A stretch of DNA of 64,000 nt from Ramlibacter sp. PS4R-6. Its GTDB lineage: Bacteria > Pseudomonadota > Gammaproteobacteria > Burkholderiales > Burkholderiaceae_C. Below the pieces are notes generated by a model. That model worked only from the letters and a program-made list of their open reading frames with translations. It ran no database searches and was not told the DNA's origin. How positions within the stretch are numbered: position 1 is the stretch's first letter; every line of letters begins with the position of its first letter. The position numbers and the translations under genes are program-made. The DNA is taken from positions 2,108,001 to 2,172,000 of the forward strand of contig NZ_JBBHKA010000001.1 of the NCBI RefSeq assembly GCF_037572775.1, read 5' to 3'. Positions 1-7,597 of the stretch are shown here, in pieces.

Positions 1-1241
1 CGTTGGAGGATCGTGATGCAGGCCACCGCTTCCTCGATCCCGTGCAGCCCGCCGCCGTTTTCGGCGATGGCGGTGCGCGCGCCGTTCACCTGGCGTGCGC
101 CCGCCTCGCCGCGCAGTTGCTTGACGAGCTCGTGGATCTGGCCCAGCCCGGTGGCGCCGATGGGATGGCCCTTCGACTCGAGGCCGCCGGAGGGGTTGAC
201 GGGGATGCGGCCGCCGATGCGCGTCTCGCCGCGCTCGGCGAGCGGGCCGCCGTCGCCGTAGCCGCAGAAGCCCAGGTTTTCCACCTGGATGATCTCCCCC
301 ATCGCCGTTGCGTCGTGCACTTCGGCGACGTCGATCTCTTTCGGCCCCAGCCCCGCGACTTCGTAGGCGCGCTTCGCGGCGAGCGCGGTGCAGTGGCGCT
401 CCACCTCGTCGGCCGCGCGATCGCTGCCGGACTGCACGACGCAAGCGAGAACGCGAACGGCGCGCCTCGCGTCGAGACCCAGCCGCCGCATGCCCTCGCG
501 GGTCGCGACGACGGCCGCGGCGGCGCCGTCCGAGATCGGCGAGCACATCGGCAGCGTCAGCGGGTACGTGATGGGCGGCGCCGCGAGCACTTCGTCGACG
601 GTGAACACCTTGCGGTACTGCGACAGCGGGTTCGCGGCGGAGTGTTCGTGGTTCTTCGCGGCGACCGCCGCCAGCTGGCGCTGCGTGGTGCCGAAGCGCT
701 TCATGTGGAAGCGCGCGAAGGCGGCATAGACGTCCATGAAGACGCTGTAGGGGCGAGGCGAGGTGGTGCCGGGCGGCACGTCCACGCCCGCGCCCAGCTC
801 GGCGAGCCGCCGCGCATTCTCTTTCGCGGTCGCGACGTCCCACGCCCCGTCGAACACGCTCATCATGCGTTCGCGGTCCGGCGAGAACATCTTCTCGGCG
901 CCCAGCGCCAGCGCCACGTCGGCGTCGCCCGCGCGCAATGCGTTGACGGCAAGCTTGAATGCGGAGCTGGCACTGGCGCAGGCGTTCTCCACGTTGAAGA
1001 CCGGGATGCCGCCCACGCCCAGGCTGCGCAGCACGATCTCGCCGCGGATCATCTCCTGGCCTTCCATGTGGCCCTGGGTCGCATTGGAAAAGAAGGCGGC
1101 CTGCAGCGCGGCGAGTTCGATGCCGGCATCGTTCATCGCCTCGACGGTGGCGCGCTGTGCGAGCTCGCGCAGCGAAAGGTCGGCGTGCTTGCCGAACGGC
1201 GTATGCCCGACGCCGACAACGAAGACGGGTTCCGCGTTCAT
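1..1241 (-). CDS. Thiolase family protein with intact catalytic cysteine (C-terminus cut by window edge)
   Basis: Thiolase-fold acyl-CoA C-acyltransferase of the SCP-x/lipid-transfer type. The reading frame starts at ATG 1241-1239 and runs off the left edge after about 413 codons, so only the last few residues should be missing. The nucleophile motif NVENACASAS places the catalytic Cys at residue 88. A second motif, EVHDATA, and the C-terminal GGLESKGHPIGATG carrying the catalytic His are both present. It is the last visible gene of a leftward operon and overlaps the SDR stop codon by 4 bases (ATGA). Of the four thiolase-fold proteins in this operon it is the only one with the full canonical active site. 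It is therefore the best candidate for the real thiolytic step that releases acetyl- or propionyl-CoA. The substrate is unknown. Confidence 0.9.
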   Translation of the reverse strand, partial: MNAEPVFVVGVGHTPFGKHADLSLRELAQRATVEAMNDAGIELAALQAAFFSNATQGHMEGQEMIRGEIVLRSLGVGGIPVFNVENACASASSAFKLAVNALRAGDADVALALGAEKMFSPDRERMMSVFDGAWDVATAKENARRLAELGAGVDVPPGTTSPRPYSVFMDVYAAFARFHMKRFGTTQRQLAAVAAKNHEHSAANPLSQYRKVFTVDEVLAAPPITYPLTLPMCSPISDGAAAAVVATREGMRRLGLDARRAVRVLACVVQSGSDRAADEVERHCTALAAKRAYEVAGLGPKEIDVAEVHDATAMGEIIQVENLGFCGYGDGGPLAERGETRIGGRIPVNPSGGLESKGHPIGATGLGQIHELVKQLRGEAGARQVNGARTAIAENGGGLHGIEEAVACITILQ

Positions 1242-2011
1242 AGCGCCGAAATCCCGCCGTTCATGCTGATCGCCTGCCCGGTGATCTTGGCCGCGGCAGG
1301 CGAGGCCAGGAACACCACCAGCTGCGCCAGCTCGTCTTTCGTCACCACGCCGAGCGCCGCCATCTTCTCCGCCTTGGCGAACACCTTCGCGCAGAACGGG
1401 TCGGCCATGACCGCTTCGAAGTGGCGCGTGCCGCTGGTCATCGACGGCGTGACCACGTTCGCGCGGATGCCGTTGCGGCGGCCTTCGATCGCGAGCGTGC
1501 GCGTGAACATCACGATGCCGGCCATCGACGCGCCGATCACCGACTCGCCGGGCGTGGGCAGTTTCGCGGCGTCGGACGCGATGTTGATCACGCAGCCGCG
1601 GCCGGCGTCCCGCAGGTAGGGCAGGGCCGCGCGGCAGCTCGTGAGCTGGGGCCGCAGCGTCCGGTCCAGGATCCCGGCAATGTCTTCCAGCGCGGTCTCG
1701 TGCAGCAGTTTCGGAACGTCGGTGCCGCCTGTGGAGTTCACGAGGATGTCGATGCGACCGAGACCCTCGTGCGCCGCCGCCATCACGCGCGCCGCATCCC
1801 CGGCGCGGCCCATGTCGCCGGCGGCGCACAGCACGCGCGCACCCGCGAACCGGGACTGGAGCGACTGTCGCGCATCTTCCGCGCGCGCGGCGTCGCGGCC
1901 GTTGATGAGGACCCCTTCGGCCCCCGCGGTGAGCAAGGCCTGCGCGCACGCGAGGCCTATGCCGGTGGTGCCGCCGGTGACGACGGCTGTGAGACCTTGC
2001 AACGGGTTCAT
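1238..2011 (-). CDS. SDR-fold protein lacking the catalytic Tyr/Lys
   Basis: Short-chain dehydrogenase/reductase fold, 257 aa. The nucleotide-binding motif TGGTTGIG lies at residues 12-19, and NSTGG takes the place of the usual NNAG. The serine of the active site is kept (VINIAS, Ser146). At the positions of the YxxxK pair the sequence reads IGASM, so Ile159 replaces the catalytic Tyr and Met163 replaces the Lys. The start at ATG 2011 is chosen because the fold begins there and because it overlaps the upstream stop by 4 bases. The fold is clear, but classical NAD(P)H-dependent ketone reduction is doubtful. It may bind a CoA intermediate or use a different mechanism. It sits between the catalytic thiolase and an MBL-fold hydrolase in the operon. 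Confidence 0.88.
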   Translation of the reverse strand: MNPLQGLTAVVTGGTTGIGLACAQALLTAGAEGVLINGRDAARAEDARQSLQSRFAGARVLCAAGDMGRAGDAARVMAAAHEGLGRIDILVNSTGGTDVPKLLHETALEDIAGILDRTLRPQLTSCRAALPYLRDAGRGCVINIASDAAKLPTPGESVIGASMAGIVMFTRTLAIEGRRNGIRANVVTPSMTSGTRHFEAVMADPFCAKVFAKAEKMAALGVVTKDELAQLVVFLASPAAAKITGQAISMNGGISAL

Positions 2012-3060
2012 GTGTGCCTTTCGGGTGCGATCCGATACCACTCGGTGCCGCTTTCGATCCGCTCGACTTGCGCCTCGCCGCGCTGGAGCAGGTAATTGAT
2101 GTGCGCCACGCTTTCGCCGGTGGCCATGCTCAGGAGGTGCGGGTCGTCGCCGATGGGCCGCCGGAACAGCGCGTCGAACACGTCGACCACGCGCCGCGGC
2201 TCCTGCAATTTGGTCCGCAATCGCGTCAGGGCCTGCGTCACGCTGTCCTCCAGCTGCCGCAGCCGCTCGTGCAGGCCGGTGAAAGGCTCGTTGTGCGCGG
2301 GCAGCACCAGCACGTCGTCGGGCACACGCCGCGCAATTTCGGCCAGGCTCTCGAGCCATTCGGACAATGGGTCCGCCGCGGGCTCCGTGGGGTGCACGGA
2401 GACATTCGAAGTGATGCGCGGCAGCACCTGGTCCCCCGAGATCAGCAGCCGCAGCGCGGGACAGTGCAGGCATGCATGCTCGGGCGAGTGGCCGCGGCCG
2501 ACGACCACATGCCAGTCATGCTCGCCGATGCGCAGCACGGCTTTGTCCTCGAGCCGGCGGAAGCTGTCGGGCAACGGGTGGATCATCCGGCCGAACGCGC
2601 CGAAGCGCGCGCGGTAGGTTTCGATCTGCGCGTCCTGCCAGCCGGCGCGCCGGTAGAAGCGCACGCCGTCGGCCGGTGCCTCGCGCCCGGTGTCCGCCAC
2701 CAGCAGGCGGCAATTCAGGTATTCCAGGCGCGACATCCACAGTTGGCAGTCGAAGCGGCGCGTGAGCCAGCCGGCCATGCCGACGTGGTCGGGATGCATG
2801 TGGGTCGCGAACACGCGCGAAACGCGCCGCCCCTGCAGCGGCCCGCCGGGCGCGACGAGCTGCAGCCACGCGGTGGCCGTCTCCACCGTGTGCAGGCCGC
2901 TGTCGACGATGGCCCATGCATCGCCGTCGCGGATCGCCCAGAAGTTGATGTGGCTCAGGGCGAACGGCATCGGCATGCGCAGCCACAGCACGCCCGGCGC
3001 GACCTCCACGGCCTGGCCGGGTGCAGGTGGTTCACCGGCCGGGTAGAGCAATTCGCTCAT
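2008..3060 (-). CDS. Metallo-beta-lactamase-fold hydrolase
   Basis: MBL-fold metallohydrolase of 350 aa. The dinuclear-metal motif HMHPDH is at residues 87-92. Further metal or structural motifs follow in order: GRGHSPEH, then ISGDQVLP, and PAHNEPF near residue 260. This is the layout of the large glyoxalase II/RNase Z-like hydrolase group that cleaves thioesters or esters. No signal peptide is seen, so it should act in the cytoplasm. It starts at ATG 3060, overlapping the stop of the upstream DUF35 gene by 4 bases, and its own stop overlaps the SDR start. Hydrolysis of an acyl-CoA or lactone intermediate of the pathway is a reasonable inference. The substrate cannot be read from sequence. 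Confidence 0.9.
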   Translation of the reverse strand: MSELLYPAGEPPAPGQAVEVAPGVLWLRMPMPFALSHINFWAIRDGDAWAIVDSGLHTVETATAWLQLVAPGGPLQGRRVSRVFATHMHPDHVGMAGWLTRRFDCQLWMSRLEYLNCRLLVADTGREAPADGVRFYRRAGWQDAQIETYRARFGAFGRMIHPLPDSFRRLEDKAVLRIGEHDWHVVVGRGHSPEHACLHCPALRLLISGDQVLPRITSNVSVHPTEPAADPLSEWLESLAEIARRVPDDVLVLPAHNEPFTGLHERLRQLEDSVTQALTRLRTKLQEPRRVVDVFDALFRRPIGDDPHLLSMATGESVAHINYLLQRGEAQVERIESGTEWYRIAPERHT

Positions 3061-3500
3061 GCCGTGGCTTTCGCGCGCACGAAGAGCGGCAGCACGCGCC
3101 CCGGGGCCTGTTCCTGCCACACGAGCTGCAGCGGCATGCCGATGCGAAGCTCCTGCGGCGGCACGTCCAGCACGTTGCTCACGATGCGGATGTCGACGAG
3201 GTCGGGGAAGGCGACGATGGCGATGTTGTACGGAACGTGTCCGCGCAAGGCGGGCGTCGACGCGTGGTGCACCACCGTGTAGCTGAAGAGCTCGGCCCGC
3301 GACGGGGCGAGCTTCCACTCCACGGCGGCGGACCCGCAGTGCGGGCACACGGGCGCGGGCGGGTGGCGCCATTGCCCGCACGCGCTGCAGCACTGGAAGC
3401 GCAGTTCGCGTTTCGCGCAGTAGTCCCAGAAGGCGAAATGGTCGGGCAGTTGGGGCGCGGTGATGGGGCCCAGGTCGGGCAGGTAGCTGGTCATGGTCAT
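3057..3500 (-). CDS. DUF35 zinc-ribbon/OB-fold protein, partner of the adjacent thiolase-like protein
   Basis: A 147-aa DUF35 protein with an N-terminal rubredoxin-like zinc ribbon and a C-terminal OB-fold. The four zinc ligands are intact as CSAC and CPHC (Cys38, 41, 52, 55). Such proteins form complexes with thiolase-fold enzymes. Known examples are ChsH2 with the retro-aldolase Ltp2 in steroid side-chain breakdown and BbsA with the thiolase BbsB in toluene breakdown. Here it overlaps the stop of the thiolase-like gene 3497-4687 by 4 bases, so the two are almost certainly translated together and pair up. Two in-frame ATGs (3500 and 3494) are possible. 3500 gives the overlap and is preferred. 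Confidence 0.9.
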   Translation of the reverse strand: MTMTSYLPDLGPITAPQLPDHFAFWDYCAKRELRFQCCSACGQWRHPPAPVCPHCGSAAVEWKLAPSRAELFSYTVVHHASTPALRGHVPYNIAIVAFPDLVDIRIVSNVLDVPPQELRIGMPLQLVWQEQAPGRVLPLFVRAKATA

Positions 3501-4687
3501 GCGGCGAGGAGGGCGGCGCTGATCGGGGTCGACCCGATGCCGGCGGTGACGAGGCCGACCCGTGCACCCGGCACTTGCGATGTCGATTCGCCGCGCAGCT
3601 GGCGCACGGCTTCGGCCACGAGGTTCAGGCCGTGGATGTACGCCTCCGACAGCAGGCCGCCGGCGGTGTTGAGGGGCATCGAGCCGCCACGGCGGATCTT
3701 CCCGGCCGCCACGAAGTCGCCGCCTTCGCCGCGGCCGCACAGGCCGAAGTTCTCCAGCGACATCAGCACGGCGGGCGTGAAGTGGTCGTAGATCTGCGCG
3801 AAGTCCACCTCGGATGGCGACACGCCGGCCGCGGCATAGAGGTCGTTCGAGAGCTGCTCGCCGTTGCCCCAGCCGTACTCGGCAGCGGGCATGGTGTGGC
3901 TGCCCATCGTCGCGGAGCCCCAGCCGGGGTTGCCGCCCTGCTGCGCGCTCAGCACGCGCACGGGCTTGCCGGGCAGGTCGCGCGCGCGCTCCGCCGTGGT
4001 CACGAGCAGGGCGCAGGCGCCGTCGTTCTCCTGGCAGCAGTCGTACAGGCGCAGCGGCTCGGCGATCATGCGCGCGGCCATGTACTGGTTGATCGAGAGC
4101 GGCAGGCCATGCATCACGGCGCGCGGGTTGCGCTGCGCGTTGTCGCGGAAGGCCAGGGCGACTTCCGCCAGGTGCTCGGTGCGGATGCCGTATTCGTGCA
4201 TGTACCGCATGAAGCTCGGCGCCATCATGCTGGCGGGCATCAGCATGCCGAAGGGCGCGAGCAGGTCGATCTGCGGCACTTCCGAGAAACCGCCGGCCTC
4301 GCCATAGCGGCTGCCGGGCCGCTGCACGATCGAGCGGAACACCAGGACGTTCGCCGCCTGGCCACTTTCCACCGCCGCCACGGCATGGGCGAGCGAACCG
4401 CAGGCGCCGCTGCCGCCGCCCCCCCAAACCATCGAGGCGAAGCGCAGGTGCTGGATGCCCAGTGCGTGCTGCATCAGCCAGGGCAGCGAGGTGTCGCCGG
4501 AGTACGAGGCCAGCCCTTCGATGTTCCGCGGGTCGAGCCCGGCGTCGCGCGTGGCGTTGAGCGCGGCTTCGCAGGCCAGCGCCCATTCGCCGCGGTCTGC
4601 CTGCTCGCCGCGCTTGGTGTAGCGCGTCTCGCCGATGCCGACGATGCAGGCGCGCTGGCTCTCGCGCACGGGCGATGCACTGCTCAT
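3497..4687 (-). CDS. Thiolase-like protein without canonical Cys (Ltp2-type candidate)
   Basis: A 396-aa thiolase-fold protein. Where true thiolases carry the nucleophilic Cys, this one has a glycine run (VWGGGGSGACGS, residues 87-98). The only nearby Cys (Cys96) is shifted six positions. The later motif is AQIYDHFTP, with Tyr300 in place of the His seen in the catalytic thiolase of this operon (EVHDATA). The C-terminal segment reads GGLLSEAYIHGLN, as in lipid-transfer protein Ltp2-like aldolases. With its overlapping DUF35 partner it resembles the Ltp2-ChsH2 retro-aldolase, which cleaves a beta-hydroxyacyl-CoA to a ketone or aldehyde and a short acyl-CoA. That activity is inferred from family and context. 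Confidence 0.88.
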   Translation of the reverse strand: MSSASPVRESQRACIVGIGETRYTKRGEQADRGEWALACEAALNATRDAGLDPRNIEGLASYSGDTSLPWLMQHALGIQHLRFASMVWGGGGSGACGSLAHAVAAVESGQAANVLVFRSIVQRPGSRYGEAGGFSEVPQIDLLAPFGMLMPASMMAPSFMRYMHEYGIRTEHLAEVALAFRDNAQRNPRAVMHGLPLSINQYMAARMIAEPLRLYDCCQENDGACALLVTTAERARDLPGKPVRVLSAQQGGNPGWGSATMGSHTMPAAEYGWGNGEQLSNDLYAAAGVSPSEVDFAQIYDHFTPAVLMSLENFGLCGRGEGGDFVAAGKIRRGGSMPLNTAGGLLSEAYIHGLNLVAEAVRQLRGESTSQVPGARVGLVTAGIGSTPISAALLAA

Positions 4688-4698
4688 GCCGCCCGCCT

Positions 4699-5169
4699 TC
4701 AGTCCGCGCAGACGAAGCTGAAGTCTGTGATGCGGCCTTCGCGCGTCGCCCCGAATTTCACCTTGACGCGCTTGCCGGGTGCGATCCTCTTCTGGGCCGC
4801 ATCCAGGTTGCTCAGGTCAAGGCCGTCGACGTAGTTGCCGATGGCCGAGTCGATCCCGTCCAGCTTGACGTACGCGATCGCCACCGGCGGGTTGCGCTTG
4901 CCCTGGAAGCCGCGCACGACGATGGTGGAGGCTTCGATGACGCCTTCGAACGCCGCTTCCACCCAGCCGTCGCAGGGCTCGAAGCTGCGCTCGCAATAGG
5001 CGCGCGGGGGCAGGTAGGTCAGTCCCGACTTGGAGCAGCTCGTCGCGAGGATCTTGCCCTGCTTGAGCCCTTCCATGAACTTGCCGGCGACTTCGCCGAG
5101 GGAATAGTCGTAGCGCAGCGTCACCACTTCGTTGATCACGCCGCCGGGTTCGGTGTTGCGTTCGCTCAT
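4699..5169 (-). CDS. DUF35-type OB-fold protein with degenerate zinc ribbon
   Basis: A 156-aa DUF35 relative and the second such gene in the operon. It is preceded by a good ribosome-binding site (AGGAG, ending 6 bases before ATG 5169). The C-terminal OB-fold part is well kept, but the zinc ribbon is half lost. The two CxxC pairs read CSKS and CERS, so only Cys45 and Cys59 remain of four ligands, with one extra Cys at 66. It lies 17 bases downstream of the thiolase-like gene 5187-6386 and is its likely partner. The lost ligands suggest a structural, CoA-channelling role rather than zinc binding. Confidence 0.85.
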   Translation of the reverse strand: MSERNTEPGGVINEVVTLRYDYSLGEVAGKFMEGLKQGKILATSCSKSGLTYLPPRAYCERSFEPCDGWVEAAFEGVIEASTIVVRGFQGKRNPPVAIAYVKLDGIDSAIGNYVDGLDLSNLDAAQKRIAPGKRVKVKFGATREGRITDFSFVCAD

Positions 5170-5186
5170 TGCTGTCTCCTGGAATT

Positions 5187-6386
5187 TCAGTGGCCGTGCG
5201 GCTGGTCGCCGAACACGGTGCAGTTGTAGAACTGGGCGATGCCGCCCACCGCCGACGACACGGCGTTGTGCACGTTCGGAACCTGCATCGTCCCGGCTCG
5301 GCCCATCACTTGCGTGGCAGCGTCGATGGCGCGGACAAGGCCCGACACCGCGATGGGGTTGGTGCACAGCGTGCCGCCCGAAGGGTTGACCGCCACGGCG
5401 CCGCCCTCCATGTCCCAGTAGCCTTCCTTTTCCAGCCGCAGCGCGGTGCCCGGCGCGCAAAAGCCCAGGCGCTCCAGCTGCAGCGGCGTCATCACCGTGT
5501 AGGGGTCGTAGAACTCCGTCACCTGGACCTGCTCCAGCGGGTCCGTGATGCCCGCCTGCTTGTAGCAAACCGACGCGGCTTCGCCCGCGATCACGAAGTC
5601 GGTGAAATCGGCGTCGGTCGTCGGCGTCATCCGGTCGCCGATCCAGTAGGTGGTGGTGCGGCTGGCCACGCCGTTGATGAACGCGGGCCGGGAGCAGAAC
5701 TGCTTGGCCATGTCCATGTTGCCGACGACCATCGCGGCGCTGCCGGACGAGCGCGGGCAGATGTCGAACAGCTTGAGGGGCGTGCTGATCATGCGCGAGG
5801 CCATCACGTCCTCGACGGTGATCAGGCCCTTCAGGTGCGCGTGCGGGTTCTTCGTGGCATGGCGGCGGGCACGGACCGCCACGCGCGCCAGGTCCTCCTC
5901 GGTGTAGCCGTAGCGTGCCATGTAGCTGGTGGTCCACAGGCCGACCGAGGTGTTCGTCGACAGCGGCATGTCGCGTTCGTAGAACACGTCGAAGATCAGG
6001 TTCAGCACGTCCTGCGCGTCCGGTGTCTCCGCGATGCGCTCCGCGCCGACGACGAGCACCGAGCGGTGCAGGCCCGAGCGGACCAGGTTGTAGGCGGCCT
6101 GCACCGCCGAGCCGCCGGTGGCGCCGCCCGTGTGCACGCGCAGCATCGGCTTGCCGGCGCCGAAGATGTGGTCGATGGACCAGCGGTCGGCATCGGCCAC
6201 GCCCATGAAGTAGGTCGGCGCCAGCGAGAAGACGATGGCGTCCACGTCGCCGGGCGTCATGCCCGCGTCCTTCAGCGCGCCGGCGGCGGCGATCTGCGCC
6301 TGTTCGGCGAACGTGTGGTCCGGGTCGTGCGTCTTGAATTCGGTCTGGTAGGTTCCCAGCACGGCAACCGTGTGGTTCATGCTCAT
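5187..6386 (-). CDS. Thiolase-like protein without catalytic Cys/His
   Basis: A 399-aa thiolase-fold protein. The region that should hold the nucleophile is VHTGGATGG (residues 84-92), with no cysteine. The usual HPxGxSG near the C-terminus reads NPIAVSG, so the catalytic His is also replaced. The motif EFYDPYT provides Tyr293 where the catalytic paralogue has His, as in the thiolase-like protein at 3497-4687. ATG 6386 overlaps the stop of the next upstream thiolase-like gene by 4 bases; a second ATG at 6380 is also possible. It may form a heteromer with that protein and with the DUF35 protein just downstream. Carbon-carbon lyase or scaffold function is inferred, not thiolysis. Confidence 0.88.
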   Translation of the reverse strand: MSMNHTVAVLGTYQTEFKTHDPDHTFAEQAQIAAAGALKDAGMTPGDVDAIVFSLAPTYFMGVADADRWSIDHIFGAGKPMLRVHTGGATGGSAVQAAYNLVRSGLHRSVLVVGAERIAETPDAQDVLNLIFDVFYERDMPLSTNTSVGLWTTSYMARYGYTEEDLARVAVRARRHATKNPHAHLKGLITVEDVMASRMISTPLKLFDICPRSSGSAAMVVGNMDMAKQFCSRPAFINGVASRTTTYWIGDRMTPTTDADFTDFVIAGEAASVCYKQAGITDPLEQVQVTEFYDPYTVMTPLQLERLGFCAPGTALRLEKEGYWDMEGGAVAVNPSGGTLCTNPIAVSGLVRAIDAATQVMGRAGTMQVPNVHNAVSSAVGGIAQFYNCTVFGDQPHGH

Positions 6387-7486
6387 TGCGTCGCTCCCGT
6401 GCCTTCGAACACCATCACCACGTTGCCCTGCTGCGCGTAGCCGTGGCAGCCGTGCGCCGCGGCGCGCTTCACGCCAGGCCGCTGCACGGCACCGGCGCGG
6501 CCCGAGACCTGGAGCACGGCCTCGGCCGCGTTCACGAGGCCGGTGCAGAACAGCGGGTTCTGCGCGAAGGCGCCGCCCGATGGCGAGACCGTCTCCTTGC
6601 GCTCGATGCCGAATGCGCGCACGTAGGCTGCTTCGTGCCAGGCGGTCTGGGACTCGAGCTCGACCGCATCCAGTTCGCCGGCGCCGCGCAGGCCTGCCTG
6701 CTTGAGCGCCCTTTGCCAGGCGGTGCGCGCGGACTTCATGGCGCGCAGCCTCTGGCCGTCCAGCCGGTATTCGTCCGTGGCCCAGCCGATGCCCGCGATG
6801 CGCGCCAGCGGCTTGACGCCCGGGTTGCTGCGCAGGAACTGCTCGGACGCAAGCGCCAGCGCCACCGCGCCGTCGGTGTGCGGCGCGCGCTGCGCGGCGC
6901 GCAGCGGGGTGGCTTCGTAGGCGGAGGCCGCGACGGCGTCGCGCGTCGGCACGTCGTGCCCGATGCCGCGCGGGTTGCGCGCGGCCCGGGTGTAGGCGTC
7001 GAGCACGCGTTGGTTCGCCTCGCCGTCGCTCACGTCGAACTCGGCAGCAACGGCCTGCGCGAACAGCGCGTCGGCCACGGTGTCGTCGATGCCGAGAGGG
7101 CGGGTGTAGAAGGGCTCGCCACGCAGGCGGAAGACGGAGCCGATGTCGGTCTTGGACGTCTTGCACCAGCTGACGACGAGGCCCAGGTTCGATTCGCCGG
7201 CGAGGACGCGCGCGTAGGCGAGGGCGAGCGCGGTCGCGCCCGAGTCGGTCACCTTGATCTCGTCGGTGCCGTAGCCGCCGGCGGGCGCCGTCATCAGCAT
7301 GCTCGAGATGGGGCGGCCGTCCATTTCGTCGCAGGCCCCCAGGGTCACGCTGTCGAGCTGGCGGCGGCTCACGCCAGCCGATTCGAGCGCCGCGCGCGAA
7401 GTGCGCCACGCCATTTCCTCGAGCCGCAGGCCGCGCTCCGCCCGGCTGGGCGGGTGCAGGCCGAGGCCCACGATGTACACAGTCAT
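6383..7486 (-). CDS. Thiolase-like protein, first gene of the leftward operon
   Basis: A 367-aa thiolase-fold protein, slightly shorter than standard thiolases. Ser82 in KVTDSGATAL stands where the nucleophilic Cys would be. The C-terminal motif is NPLFCTGL rather than HPxGxSG. A good ribosome-binding site (AGGAG) precedes ATG 7486. It is the promoter-proximal gene of the leftward operon. The 111-base gap to the divergent TetR gene holds a palindromic operator. The 4-base overlap with the following thiolase-like gene suggests the two are subunits of one complex. It could be a catalytically silent subunit like those in heteromeric thiolase/DUF35 assemblies. Confidence 0.87.
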   Translation of the reverse strand: MTVYIVGLGLHPPSRAERGLRLEEMAWRTSRAALESAGVSRRQLDSVTLGACDEMDGRPISSMLMTAPAGGYGTDEIKVTDSGATALALAYARVLAGESNLGLVVSWCKTSKTDIGSVFRLRGEPFYTRPLGIDDTVADALFAQAVAAEFDVSDGEANQRVLDAYTRAARNPRGIGHDVPTRDAVAASAYEATPLRAAQRAPHTDGAVALALASEQFLRSNPGVKPLARIAGIGWATDEYRLDGQRLRAMKSARTAWQRALKQAGLRGAGELDAVELESQTAWHEAAYVRAFGIERKETVSPSGGAFAQNPLFCTGLVNAAEAVLQVSGRAGAVQRPGVKRAAAHGCHGYAQQGNVVMVFEGTGATQ

Positions 7487-7538
7487 CCGAACGTCTCCTT
7501 TCGCGGCCGGGCCGCCGCTCTACTAAGTGGTTTCCCTA

Positions 7539-7556
7539 GGTTACCGATCGGTAACC
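7539..7556. promoter_or_regulatory. Perfect 18-bp palindrome, probable TetR operator
   Basis: The sequence ggttaccgatcggtaacc is identical to its reverse complement over 18 bases. It lies in the 111-base gap between two divergent operons. Its right end is 4 bases from the -35 hexamer of the rightward promoter. On the other strand it falls where a -35 box for the leftward operon would be. Perfect palindromes of this size next to a tetR gene are typical TetR-family operators. Binding is inferred. Confidence 0.8.
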
Positions 7557-7560
7557 GGAC

Positions 7561-7589
7561 TTGACTCGCGAGAAACGATACCTTATCTT
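7561..7589 (+). promoter_or_regulatory. Sigma70-like promoter of the tetR-liv operon
   Basis: TTGACT (7561-7566), a 17-base spacer and TATCTT (7584-7589) make a near-consensus promoter. The expected start of transcription is about 7596, only 2 bases before the tetR ATG, so the transcript may be nearly leaderless. The adjoining palindrome would let the regulator shut off both operons. Confidence 0.65.
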
Positions 7590-7597
7590 TCGGTCAC

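Noticed and set aside
3..1619. Plus-strand open frame over the thiolase and SDR genes
   Set aside because: The minus strand encodes a clear thiolase with active site and a clear SDR fold. The plus-strand translation is low-complexity.
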